Shown here: one piece after another, positions 53,706 through 62,655 of the stretch
Layout: each line of letters opens with the position of its first letter
How positions within the stretch are numbered: position 1 is the stretch's first letter
Assembly (NCBI RefSeq): GCF_029227915.1
Contig: NC_079888.1
Span: 12,941,001-13,005,000 of the forward strand
DNA from: Hydractinia symbiolongicarpus
Taxonomy: Eukaryota > Cnidaria > Hydrozoa > Anthoathecata > Hydractiniidae
Direction of reading: 5' to 3'
Length of the DNA stretch: 64,000 bases
Translations under genes and position numbers: made by a program
Notes under the pieces: model-generated
What the model was told of the DNA's origin: nothing
What the model saw: only the letters and a program-made list of their open reading frames with translations
Databases searched by the model: none

Positions 53706-54104
53706 TTATTGATAACACCCTTTTTTATTATGTACTTTTGGATATATCGCGGCGCAGGTAGAAAAAATCCATACGCCGCCGTGATTGTTCACCAAAGACT
53801 CCCTGCAGACGGGGCAGAACGTGGTCTTTCGACTATTATATTCGAAAGGTAGGGGGTCAAGCACTACTATCTTACCATCTAGGTACCGCAGTACCTTGCG
53901 ATATCTCTTAACAAGCCCTCCTTTTCTGGCTGACAGGGCAGAGTGCGAGGTTAAAAAAAGGTATTTCGATCGGTGTTTTCAACAGCTCAATGTACCGAGG
54001 CACAATGACGGATGTGAACATGAGTGAACATGAGTGTAAAGACGTAGATAATTCTCATCTTGCTGGGTACCTTTAATTTCTCTATCTATTCTGATTGGAT
54101 CCAT
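53706..54104 (-). pseudogene. Small Cys-rich Polinton protein, two frameshifts
   Basis: It starts MDPIRIDREIKGTQQDENY at 54104. A 10-nt tandem duplication of TCATGTTCAC shifts the frame. The middle reads VPRYIELLKTPIEIPFF; a second shift restores the end frame with FCPVCRES and GGVWIFSTC, a zinc-ribbon-like set of cysteines. The stop abuts the ATPase start. About 130 codons. Family unknown. Confidence 0.5.
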
Positions 54105-54107
54105 TTA

Positions 54108-54428
54108 TTATTTCACGCCTATTCCGAGATTCGTCCCGTGTTTGTGTAAAATTTTAGCAACCTCAGCAAGCGTCGGAGCATTACCAGTTTCTTGATACTT
54201 GAATGGCAGCTTGTGATTAATATGCAAAAATTCGTAATTTTCTAAGTCCATCCCTTCCAAAAACTGAGCTTCAGTATGGGCCCGCAGTATAGCTATGACC
54301 TCCGTGTTTTCATGTAGAGCCATGCAGGGTCGGTTGCTTGTGCGCTCCTTTGACGCTTTGTTGTCAGCCAAACATTTGGTGCATTGTTTTGTTCGTTGAC
54401 CATTACGCTTAATCTTGAAATTGTTCAT
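54108..54428 (-). CDS. 106-residue Polinton protein with CxxC motif
   Basis: An intact frame starting MNNFKIKRNGQRTKQCTKCL and ending THGTNLGIGVK-like (KHGTNLGIGVK). The Lys/Arg-rich start with CTKC could bind nucleic acid or zinc. It ends with two stop codons just before the next gene's ATG. I do not recognise the family. Confidence 0.55.
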   Translation of the reverse strand: MNNFKIKRNGQRTKQCTKCLADNKASKERTSNRPCMALHENTEVIAILRAHTEAQFLEGMDLENYEFLHINHKLPFKYQETGNAPTLAEVAKILHKHGTNLGIGVK

Positions 54429-54521
54429 AGAAAAAAAAAGTCAACACTTTGAACATTTCTTAGCCTCCTCCATATTGACTCGTTTTTGTCCTTAGGGACA
54501 AACACGAGTTTTACTAGACGC

Positions 54522-54773
54522 TCATTTAGGCTTAGGGAATATGGACGCGGGAATCCAGCCTTTCCCGACGACCATTTCGCGACTTGCTCTCCCTGCAGCA
54601 AAATAGGCAACCATTTTTAGGACATCGTTTGTATCCATCTTGGTAGATAGTCTTGTTATACTCAGGAACTTTTTACCTACCAGGGCATAGGCAAATGTGG
54701 AACTAAGGTCTACAACTGTTTTGTAGAGCATGTCCAGGATTTCTTTTTCCTTCGGGCTAATGTTGCTATCCAC
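54522..54773 (-). CDS. 83-residue Polinton protein, unknown
   Basis: It starts MDSNISPKEKEILDMLYKTV and is mostly helical by composition, with AYALVGKKFLSITRLSTK and VVGKGWIPASIFPKPK. Open frame. Its place in the minus-strand cluster supports it as a gene. No domain recognised. Confidence 0.5.
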   Translation of the reverse strand: MDSNISPKEKEILDMLYKTVVDLSSTFAYALVGKKFLSITRLSTKMDTNDVLKMVAYFAAGRASREMVVGKGWIPASIFPKPK

Positions 54774-54826
54774 GTGAGGTGTTGCCTTACTAATTTATTT
54801 AGTGTTAATTTTTTACCGAAAAAAAT

Positions 54827-55174
54827 TCAATGCATCTTAAAGATGTCAATCTGAGGCTGGGCTTTACCCTGTTGAGGCTCTGGATGAGTCGCTGGCTTGT
54901 GAGATTCTCCATCATTTTTGCTTTTAAATTGATAATAGACGCCAACAGCTATCGCGAGCACGGCAAGCGTCCCTACACCGTACATGTAGACTGACTGTAC
55001 GGAACTTGCCCCAGAAGAGGCTTTGACTGTAGGCTCTACAATACGCTCTTGTTGCCTAAGTTCTTCCTTCCTCTTCTTCATCAGTGCCGCCAACTTGTGT
55101 CCCTGCGCCACTCTCCCTGGATGCTTCACTGGTTTTGTAATGATTCGCTCTTCTTGTCTCGGTTCTTGACTCAT
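54827..55174 (-). CDS. 115-residue single-pass membrane protein of Polinton 1
   Basis: It starts MSQEPRQEERIITKPVKHPG. After a basic helix (ALMKKRKEELRQQERIV) it has one clear membrane segment (YMYGVGTLAVLAIAVGVYY) and a polar tail. Its start codon is inside the left arm of a 15-bp hairpin (55173-55208). Frame intact. It may be a virion membrane or assembly protein; unproven. Confidence 0.6.
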   Translation of the reverse strand: MSQEPRQEERIITKPVKHPGRVAQGHKLAALMKKRKEELRQQERIVEPTVKASSGASSVQSVYMYGVGTLAVLAIAVGVYYQFKSKNDGESHKPATHPEPQQGKAQPQIDIFKMH

Positions 55175-55208
55175 TTATCTTATAGCCATTCAGGGCTATA
55201 AGATAAAT
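55173..55208. promoter_or_regulatory. 15-bp hairpin between two minus-strand Polinton genes
   Basis: ATTTATCTTATAGCC (55173-55187) and its exact inverse (55194-55208) surround a 6-nt loop. It lies 10 bp after the 151-residue gene's stop and overlaps the start codon of the next. It could end one transcript or control the next. Confidence 0.6.
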
Positions 55209-55217
55209 TTTACATCA

Positions 55218-55673
55218 TCAATTATATTCCTTAGTCTCCGCCCCATCCTCTTTCTTGCTCATATGCCGGACCGTGTGTCTTGCTACTAAGATGGGTGCCA
55301 GACATCTACCAATTGTACAGTACACGAGTACGCCCAGGTCCGCCATGGCATCTCTGATAATTGGATCTTTCTCAATGTCTTGCCGGATGCCCTCCACATA
55401 GTCGATATCAACGAAATTTCCAATCATTTTTGCATATAGGCTGACCACATGGGTAGTCAACGCCTTATCCGTCTTCTCCCGAACTTGACGTTGTACGTAC
55501 TCGGCATATACCTTTTCTACCGCCTCATCGGGAGCCTTGTCGATAAACTCCTCTGTGCATTTTTTGGGTAGAAGATGACCCTTGCCCCTATGCAGGGCAT
55601 CTTTCAAGACCTGGTGTTTATCCATTGGTTTTTTAACGTGCTCATAGGTTGATTCTGCGGAGGTGTCAAACAT
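55218..55673 (-). CDS. 151-residue Polinton protein, unknown
   Basis: It starts MFDTSAESTYEHVKKPMDKH. The N-terminal half is charged and helical (DEAVEKVYAEYVQRQVREKT). Then MADLGVLVYCTIGRCLAPIL is moderately hydrophobic, followed by a basic end. Frame intact. It sits between PolB and the membrane protein. No domain recognised; the open frame in a damaged element is notable. Confidence 0.55.
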   Translation of the reverse strand: MFDTSAESTYEHVKKPMDKHQVLKDALHRGKGHLLPKKCTEEFIDKAPDEAVEKVYAEYVQRQVREKTDKALTTHVVSLYAKMIGNFVDIDYVEGIRQDIEKDPIIRDAMADLGVLVYCTIGRCLAPILVARHTVRHMSKKEDGAETKEYN

Positions 55674-55799
55674 TTGTGCAAGTTATGACATCTTTATTAA
55701 TAGCTTTTTGTAACGAAAAAAACACAAAATGCGATCAGGGCATAAGGTGGAAGTATAGCGATTAGTAGACACACTTCCATGGTTTTTATTCTCGGGTGT

Positions 55800-58520
55800 C
55801 TACCGGCGGCAGTGTCCACGGACCAGTTTTAAAATATGATCTTGTTGCACGAGCCTTTTATCGTCTGCCCTGTTTAAGGCTAATTTGTTCACCTTTTGGG
55901 TGTATATTTGATGCTTCTTGTTCTGAAATAAGACCTGACTTTTGTATATATCACCGCCCTCCTCCAAGCATCGCCTATAGTCGTCAAAGGTGATGTACTT
56001 CTTCGTAACGCACTTCTTCACACCTTTCGCTTTCCTGTCACCCTCTCTTTTGCAAGGCCCTCATAGGTATAGAGTTTTGCTCTCCAGGTGATAAACTCGG
56101 TCATAATTTTTCCACTTAATTCATCCTTCATGAGGTCGACGACTTTTTTGTTCTTCCCCAGAGGAAGAGGTCTCCCATTATCTGAATTATAGGCACTCGT
56201 ATCGAATCGTTTCTCAACATCCTGCGCAATGTCACGATAAAAGTCTTCTGTTCGAATGTGGTAAACGAAGCTGTCTGTGTCCATGTAACAGAGCTGCAGC
56301 TTGCTACCATACTTCGGTAACATGAAATCATAATGGAACTCGTAAATAATTAATTTTGATATATCTAGTATTGCCTGTCCTATGTATACAAGCTTGTTCA
56401 TTTTGACCTCCGTCTTCCCCATTTTAACGCCTAGGAGGTGTTTACTGAACCGGCTTCCACCTTTAAAGTATGGATTCATCACAAGCTTCATATATTTTTC
56501 CTCGTTGGTGACCAGCTGAATGTTACGATGATTCCTAAAGTTCTCCATAGTTTTACCGAACACCGAGAGGTTCATGAGCTTGTAGAAATCCCTCTCAAAC
56601 TCATTTTTGGCAGCAGTCCTCAACCCCGTGTTGTGATCTATGTATCCCCTAAGCCATGGCTTTTGATTAAATTGAATGACCCTATGTACTTTCTTCAGTT
56701 CAAGCCCATGCTTTATGGCTTCGTGTAGAGCTCTAATATGTACCACGTACACAGGCTTGTTTTTCAAATTTGGTACCAGTTTCTCGACTTTGTTGATCGT
56801 CATGCGTTCAGGTAAAAATGGTAACTCATTATGTTTATCATGCAACCTCTTGGGATAGTCGATATCTACCTCGAGCAAGTATCCATACTTGTTCTTTTCG
56901 ACGAGTTTCGCGATTCGTTTTTCTGTAAATTCTCAAATGTTGGAGATCCATTTAAAACCATCTGTTGGTAGGTCTTGACGCATGGCCCATCCGTACAGGC
57001 TGTTCGCGTCAAGGTACTGCAGGCATGATGTCTCAACATCCGGGTTATACCGGTCTCCTATATACTTATTGTTAGCTCTCGCATACCGGTGTACCGCCTG
57101 GGTTAAACCTCCCCTGATACCTTGCTCGAACATTAATAGCATGTCAGGATCTGTGAGGAGCTCTAACCTAATCCCGGTATGCTTAAGTGCCGCCTTACAT
57201 GCCAAATCGGGTGCACTGTAAAAATGCGCAGGATCAAGCTTGTAGTTTGTTAGACACACACCCCGGAACGTTTCGAAAACATCTGCCAGTACCAGGACGT
57301 CTGTCTTAAGATACACATAGTGGTAGTCCCCCATGGTAACATAATCACCCTCTGGGGTGATACGATTCCATACTTTTTTCGCATGCTCGTAATCTTCATC
57401 ACTAATCCCATTCATGTTCAGCTTGCTGTAAAAGGCATCCCTTGGTGGTAACTCCAACTCTTCAAATCGTTGCCAATCATCCATGTACTCGTACGGATAG
57501 ACACCCTTTCTACGCATGAATTGAAATGTATCATCCTTGTTGAAAAACCAGCGGAGATTTTTGCACTGTTCGTCAGTGAGGTTGCTTGCCAATTTATTCA
57601 GGCTGGATGGCATTAATCGGCATCTATCGATGAACCTAATCTCTATCTTTTTATAAATTTTTCCGTCACCCATACCCGCAAGAAGTACCTTGATTTTCAC
57701 GTTGAAGCTTATGTATTTTTCAGTATTCTCTGCTATACAACCGATGTCCTGGGTGTTATATTTTTCACCTAATTCCCGTATGAAGAGATGGGCATCATAT
57801 CCGCTTAAATTATGGAAGATTACAGGTATATGACCAGGTATCTTATATGAGGTTACAATTATTATGCGCCGCGCCTCTATATAACCCCCTATAGTGACAA
57901 TGGTCCCGAACTTTACGATTATTCTCGTCCTCAAACGGCTTCATGCAGATGTGACACTCCATGGCCCCGTCATGTTTCCTTCTTAGCACCTCCGTCAGAT
58001 TCAACATAGGTTGTTGTGGGTAGGTCTTATATAACCGCTTCACTTCGTCCTCCAGGTGGTTCACGAATCACGTGACACAGTCCTTACCTCTGTAGACTGT
58101 TAGTGGGTCCGGTACATCCCCATAGGCAAATGTACTGTATGTACACCATCCAGATTCCTGTTCAACTTTTTCGTCTTTATCCCCCTTGCATCTTCTACTG
58201 AGACGAGTAGGCTTTCAAAGTCCGCGTATATAGCAAAAGGTACCTTGAATTGTTGAAGACCATCCTTATATTGTAACCATTTTTCAGACTCTCTTGGCAT
58301 CGTGATTTTAACCGTTTAAATCATCTTCATTCACTGGGTTAATGACGGCCTTTTTCGAGGCTATCCACTTGGGTAGTTCTATGTACGAGGACCCTCTTGT
58401 TATTTGTAGCTTATGAAAGTCTACATCAAGGTGTAGGATTCGACTAATGGTGAATCCACTCTGGGGTAGCACCGGATGTTCCACGTGTGTCTTGATATTA
58501 GCAAACATCCTATCAAGCAC
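55800..58520 (-). pseudogene. Polinton protein-primed family B DNA polymerase, broken
   Basis: It replicates the Polinton genome from protein-primed ends. The N-terminus (58520-58308) is LDRMFANIKTHVEHPVLPQS... ending in a stop, apparently with a deletion after it. The exonuclease begins FAIYADFESLLVSVEDA (Exo I). A Cys/His insert ECHICMKPFEDENNRKVRDH resembles an HNH/endonuclease-VII zinc motif. Then come FHNLSGYDAHLFI (Exo II) and YVYLKTDVLVLADVFE (Exo III). The polymerase has YLDANSLYGWAM (motif A), KLMNLSVFGKTMEN (motif B) and LCYMDTDSFVYHI (motif C). Lesions: frame changes near 58110, 57930 and 56020, and stops near 58070 and at 56933. All catalytic motifs are still readable. Confidence 0.9.
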
Positions 58521-58530
58521 AGTAGTAGTA

Positions 58531-58835
58531 GGGAGTGATTATAATCTGGTTTTCGCTCCTTTCACACCTTTACCCCCAAAAACCCCGCTTTCACCATTTC
58601 CACCACCACCTCCACCCAAAATAGAAAAATCATATGACGTCATCAACACATAATCATATTCATATGCTAATAACCAACACATAATAATATTAAATGCTAA
58701 TAACCAACACATAATAATATATAATAGTATATACTCATATTACTTAAAATATGAGTAAGGGAAATTCCCTTACTCAAAAAATATGACCGCGCCAGAAAAA
58801 TTGTTGATTGAAATCAAAAAATATATATAATAAAG
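58531..58835. other. AT-rich junction between Polinton 1 and Polinton 2
   Basis: It lies between the divergent starts of PolB (left) and the FKTQEMC-repeat gene (right). It has a C-rich tract (58590-58618), two copies of TGCTAATAACCAACACATAA (about 58664 and 58694), and a hairpin with 11-bp arms at 58753-58775 (GAGTAAGGGAA and inverse). This is where element ends would be expected, but I see no long terminal inverted repeat. Confidence 0.5.
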
Positions 58836-59083
58836 ATGTCTATTTATGATCATCTAATAACGCCTGATCGAATAGTCCGTACTGATTCATGGACACTAAT
58901 GTTCGTACCCGATCATTTAAAGACACAGGAAATGTGTACTGCGTAGTTCGTGAACATCCCTGGACATCAATGTTAGTACCCGATAATTTCAAGACACGGG
59001 AAATGTGAGAATATCCTAAGATCATCGAATATATTCCGGATCGTTCAGAGCCATGGTTACAAGAAATAAAGCATGACGATTGA
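58836..59083 (+). pseudogene. FKTQEMC-repeat protein (DUF4116-like), broken
   Basis: Two tandem units, WTLMFVPDHLKTQEMC and WTSMLVPDNFKTREM, about 71 bp apart, lie in different frames. A TAG follows the first and a TGA the second, then IIEYIPDRSEPWLQEI. This repeat is familiar from multi-repeat proteins of animal mobile elements and giant-virus-like genomes (DUF4116-type). Here only about two to three units remain. Function unknown. Confidence 0.55.
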
Positions 59084-59246
59084 GTATTGCGATGAATGTG
59101 AAATGGTCCTTGACGAATACGATAAATGTAAATGTGGACAGAGGTTAATTGTGTGTGGAAAAATGCTGTGTTGGCAGCACTATATAATGTATATCACCTA
59201 CAACGGTGGGTGGTGTAATTGTGAAAAATCCTTGGTTGGGCCCTAG
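59073..59246 (+). CDS. 57-residue zinc-ribbon-like protein
   Basis: It opens MTIEYCDECEMVLDEYDKCK, so C-x2-C and C-x-C appear within 20 residues. It continues with VCGKMLCWQHY and GGWCNCEKS. Eight or more Cys plus His suggest zinc binding. The frame is intact, the start overlaps the end of the previous gene, and gene A' begins 15 bp after the stop. No named family. Confidence 0.6.
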   Translation: MTIEYCDECEMVLDEYDKCKCGQRLIVCGKMLCWQHYIMYITYNGGWCNCEKSLVGP

Positions 59247-59261
59247 TTATTAAAATAAAGG

Positions 59262-59842
59262 ATGTTCAAATTTTATAACGACTCCGTAGAGACAAGGGAT
59301 TTTTACAGTGAACCAAGAGTACTAAGCATTGACGAGGTTCAAATTGAAAACATCGTACTAAGTGATCCCATCCAAACCAACAAAGGCAAAGATGCTCGAT
59401 ATGTTATAGGCTATAAAAATGACAGCAGGATATCATCGCTATTAATTCGAACACCGAGAGGTCTATATAGACATGGTGCCTCGCGCTATATTGATGGCCC
59501 GTCACTTACCATGTCATTCGATATATAAAACCATCAAGAATGGTTGGATAAATATCAGATTATCCTAGCCAGGATCGAGAAACTATATGGTAGTGAATTC
59601 ACAGCCTCGCCACTAAAGAATGATAGGTATCTGAAAGCAAAAGTCAAGGAATGGATTGGGGAGGTAACGACCGATTTCTATTATGCTATAGTACCAGGGA
59701 AGCAACCGTGTAAATGTACGGCTATCATCAAGCTATCCAGGTCGTACTCGAAGAGTGCAAATACAAGCCGGTACCTGTAACCATAAGGATACGACATCTT
59801 ATTGATTCAGATAACGATAAGGAACCGTTCGTTGTCGCATAA
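59262..59842 (+). pseudogene. Polinton gene A', one stop and one frameshift
   Basis: It starts MFKFYNDSVETRDFYSEPRV. TAA at 59526-59528 interrupts the frame after SLTMSFDI; it continues QEWLDKYQIILARIEKL and NDRYLKAKVKEW. Near 59725 a frame change gives the end QVVLEECKYKPVPVTIR...EPFVVA, which matches the VQVVECRYKDFKKEW end of A in element 1. About 193 codons. Function unknown. Confidence 0.65.
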
Positions 59843-59849
59843 TAAAACA

Positions 59850-60125
59850 ATGAACGATTTGAAAAGAGAAGCGAGAGAATTAGGGATAAGTGGATACTCC
59901 ATCATGAAGAAGGCTGAAATTATGAAGGCAATTAACAAGATAAAATATATAGATACTGCAACGCAGACCGATGGTCCTTATTGGAAGCCATGCTCAGATA
60001 TTGCATCAATGAAGATCCTAGAGGAGAACATCAGAGGCTTGGAAGCGAAACAAAAGCGAACTGTTATATATGATGTTGATTTTATGATTGATGCAAATAC
60101 TGGTGAAGTGCTTGGTATTGTCTAA
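59850..60125 (+). CDS. SAP/Rho-N-like DNA-binding protein of Polinton 2
   Basis: 91 residues. MNDLKREARELGISGYSIMK followed by KAEIMKAI is a typical SAP-type helix-extended-helix that binds AT-rich DNA. Then come TATQTDGPYW and a C-terminal part YDVDFMIDANTGEVLGIV. ATG is 8 nt after the A' stop. Element 1 lacks this gene between A and B. Intact. Confidence 0.65.
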   Translation: MNDLKREARELGISGYSIMKKAEIMKAINKIKYIDTATQTDGPYWKPCSDIASMKILEENIRGLEAKQKRTVIYDVDFMIDANTGEVLGIV

Positions 60126-60146
60126 TGTTTTATACAAAACATTAGA
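60121..60146. terminator. 11-bp hairpin between the convergent SAP-like and B' genes
   Basis: TCTAATGTTTT (60121-60131), loop ATAC, AAAACATTAGA (60136-60146). It overlaps the stop of the plus-strand gene and ends 24 bp before the B' stop. Position equivalent to 46559-46594 in element 1, different sequence. Confidence 0.65.
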
Positions 60147-60169
60147 TTATGAATACACCGGCGGTGCCT

Positions 60170-60817
60170 CTAAATACCGCTGACATACTGCGCAGATTGA
60201 AGTTTTTTGAGCAGTTCATCTTTCGCCTCCTCACGCCTTTTCGCGACAAGTGCTTGTCTCTCCCGTTCATTAAGCGACTCCACGATTTTACGTGTTCGTT
60301 GCCTGGCTTGCTCCTTCAGCAGCATGTACTTCTGTTTCTCCTGCATGATTAAGCTAAACTCGTGGTCGCTAATAACACCATTCTCCACAGCTTTAGAGAT
60401 TTGGCCAACGATAGAGTTCAATTTGGTTTCCGCCAGTAATCTGATGCTCTCATGCTTCTTACTCTTAAAACCTAGCCTCTTTCCGGCGTTCCGTAGACCG
60501 GCTTGTCCCAATCCCATAGCTATGGTGATGCCTCCCATAGCCAAGGCGAGTGGTACACCGATACCCGAGAGCATGCTACCAATACCAACGCCTGAAGTTA
60601 TCACACTTACCGCTAACAGCCCGTGATCCATGTATCTAACCCGCGTATCATGCATTTTAAACTTTTTGGCGAGCCTGTCACGTTATTTAATATCAGCCCG
60701 CAGGTATTGTTCCACTTCTTCGATTTTCTTCAGTCTATAGACTTGTGAATTATCCTCCTCCGTACCCTCCATAGGTGCAGAAGGTAAGCTCGGATATAAT
60801 TTCATAATATCTGTCAT
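60170..60817 (-). pseudogene. Polinton gene B', one in-frame stop
   Basis: It starts MTDIMKLYPSLPSAPMEG at 60817, 2 nt after the C' stop. TAA at 60682-60684 splits it; the remaining 161 codons are open (LAVSVITSGVGIGSMLSGIG, a Gly-rich hydrophobic core, then KSKKHESIRLL and a long charged helix QKYMLLKEQARQRTRKIVES). Internal initiation at the ATG at 60655 could still give the main part. Homologue of B in element 1. Confidence 0.7.
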
Positions 60818-60819
60818 AT

Positions 60820-61490
60820 TTATTCTATGAGCAAGTGCATGGTAATTCCTACAAATGATACGTTCTTATCGTGGTGATACTCGTCTGTCAGCATAAACTC
60901 GAGACGATGCGTTGAGCTTTTAAGAGGAAGGTAAACGAGTTATTAAAAGTCCAAGTTAACATGTATCCCCATGCGTTATCTTTTGTTGGAAGTACGGCTA
61001 AAATTTTTGATTTTCTACCATCCAGCAGGCAGTCATACTCATCTAACTGGGGGCAAACAAGCCTCAGTCGCCGCTGATATACATCATTTTTGTAGAATGA
61101 ATCGTAATCACCCTTCATATAATATTTTTTACTAGGATCGTAGGGTAGACCCAAGAGCTCTTGCAGTTGTCGATAAATCACCACCGTGTACCCGTCATTG
61201 ACACGGAGCCTGCATAGTCCATTTTTAAGCACAAAAAGCTGTACTTTGCCCTGTGACTGGGTATTGACGATGGCCACGATATCTTCAATCTTATATAGGC
61301 CGTTCATGATTTCAATTCTAGTAACCGTCTGAACAGGTCCTACCTTACGGATAGTAAACCCGTTATTGCTGTAGAGGTTCAACCAAGTAGGTCGAATGCT
61401 GATGGATTTCAGGGCTATCCTCGTATCCTGCCCTAGGTAGTCCTCAAAAATCGTAGGTTTCTCTATATCTGTGACATACAGTTGTCTCAT
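60820..61490 (-). pseudogene. Polinton gene C', candidate minor capsid-like, one frameshift
   Basis: It starts MRQLYVTDIEKPTIFEDYLG at 61490 and has ISIRPTWLNLYSNNGFTIRK, RIEIMNGLYKIEDIVAIVN and RLRLVCPQLDEYDCLLDGRK. The length from ATG to the conserved stop is not a multiple of three, so there is a frameshift near 60950 (the current frame ends at 60888). The tail matching C lies in the other frame. A single-jelly-roll role is speculative. Confidence 0.65.
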
Positions 61491-61511
61491 GTTTCTTTTA
61501 AAGAAACAATG
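61488..61511. promoter_or_regulatory. Palindrome joining the start codons of divergent C' and D'
   Basis: CAT + GTTTCTTTTAAAGAAACA + ATG. GTTTCTTT pairs with AAAGAAAC around one base. The spacing is 18 nt, as in element 1, but the arm sequence differs in ways that keep the pairing. Confidence 0.65.
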
Positions 61512-62613
61512 AATATTTACTCGTACAACCCACTGTCAAAGTATGCCCCTAATCATGGGCGATATCTCGAGAGACTCAAGGGCTCAGACCTTACCCAGCA
61601 GGACATCGTAATAGACGCAAAAGGCTCGTCATTTAAAGTAAGGTTCCTCGATATTTTCGTATTCTATGTGTTCCATAGTAACCCTCCGGTTGATGAATGG
61701 AGGACTCATCCATTTAGCATTTGGTCGACGCAGCTAAATTTTGCGGTATTTTGCGCTACATCGGCTTGTGGTATATCAATGCAGCACTTTAATTCTCCTT
61801 TACCGCTCGTGCGCGCCGTTTACCGATTCCATATATACTTCCAAATTCGAAAAATACTGGGGAAGCTGGAAGTACCTTTACCAGGCTCTTCCCGCTTTAA
61901 TATTTTGCATAACCCCTTTAATAATCAAAAGCTCCATGCATTGGCCCGTGAATTTGGTGTATCTCCAAATGAGCAAGAATGGAAATATCAGACCATTTTT
62001 AGTTTCTGGCAAGCCAAACGTAAAGATTTTCCTGGTGCAGGATCTAGTTACTTTAATGAAGGATCATGGAGTAGGTGGATAATCGAGAAATCACAGGGTT
62101 ATACCCGTATTGGTATTGAAAAGTTATCCCAAAGCGTTAGATATTACGCGTATTTGATTTTGGAGAGCCAAGCTAACGCGCGATTAGGAATTATTGGAAA
62201 TGATAGCTCATCTATTGATGCTCAACGACTCTACTTGACTACCTTTGAGCAGCTGGTAATTAGACCTACAAATACAGGTAGAGAGATTAGTGAATTCGAG
62301 AACGTACTCAGATATGCACGAAGCAAGGTCGACTATAGTGTTGCCCATGGGGTTTACATGATCCCCTCAAATATGAACCTGAGGATAGGAAATGTCGACA
62401 ATTTCAACAACAAAATTCTTATTAGTCAGGACCATTTTAAGATTGGTATCAATCCAAATATTAATGCTCCTCATGCTGTTGTATCAAGGAAGCACCAACG
62501 TCAGCCTTCCCAGGTTCATCCTATCGTCACCAATAGCTCACGAGGATACCAAGGCCATTATTATCACGATGGGAGTAGGATTGATCCTCACTTATATATG
62601 GTTGAAGAGATAG
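61509..62613 (+). pseudogene. Polinton gene D', C-terminal membrane anchor, one frameshift
   Basis: ATG at 61509 gives MNIYSYNPLSKYAPNHGRYL. Conserved parts include LNFAVFCATSACGISMQHF, VRAVYRFHIYFQIRKILGK, LAREFGVSPNEQEW and MIPSNMNLRIGNVDNFNNK. Near 62535 the frame shifts; the anchor frame reads AHEDTKAIIITMGVGLILTY and ends with a Lys-Arg. Without the shift the ORF runs on to 62630 with an unrelated tail. It lacks the Pro/Thr repeat of D in element 1. Likely a virion-associated membrane protein; unproven. Confidence 0.7.
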
Positions 62614-62630
62614 ATGTAATAGTTGCCTGA

Positions 62631-62645
62631 TAAGCCACTGGCTTA
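62631..62645. terminator. 7-bp hairpin between convergent D' and E'
   Basis: TAAGCCACTGGCTTA: 7-bp arms around one base, between the D' stop (62613) and the E' stop (62656). It repeats the hairpin-at-convergent-ends pattern. Confidence 0.5.
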
Positions 62646-62655
62646 CCAGAATAAT

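Larger units (their letters stand above)
46021..58530. mobile_element. Polinton/Maverick-like element 1, left end truncated, many lesions
   Basis: It contains the Polinton hallmark set: rve integrase, protein-primed PolB, FtsK/HerA-type packaging ATPase and double-jelly-roll major capsid protein, plus accessory genes. Order: A>, <B, <C, D>, <E, MCP>, TM>, INT>, <Bro, <ATPase, five small genes <, <PolB. I saw no adenovirus-type protease and no terminal inverted repeats. The left end stops inside gene A next to a foldback element. The right limit is set at the PolB start and is provisional. It is an endogenous, inactive copy. Confidence 0.85.

Noticed and set aside
53706-54104. Adenovirus-type protease of the Polinton
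   Set aside because: The slot beside the ATPase was examined, but the readable frames show only a Cys-rich end without the His/Asp/Cys protease pattern.
58740-58780. Polinton TIR junction
   Set aside because: The 11-bp dyad is far shorter than expected for Polinton ends and no 6-bp duplication is visible; kept only as a candidate junction region.
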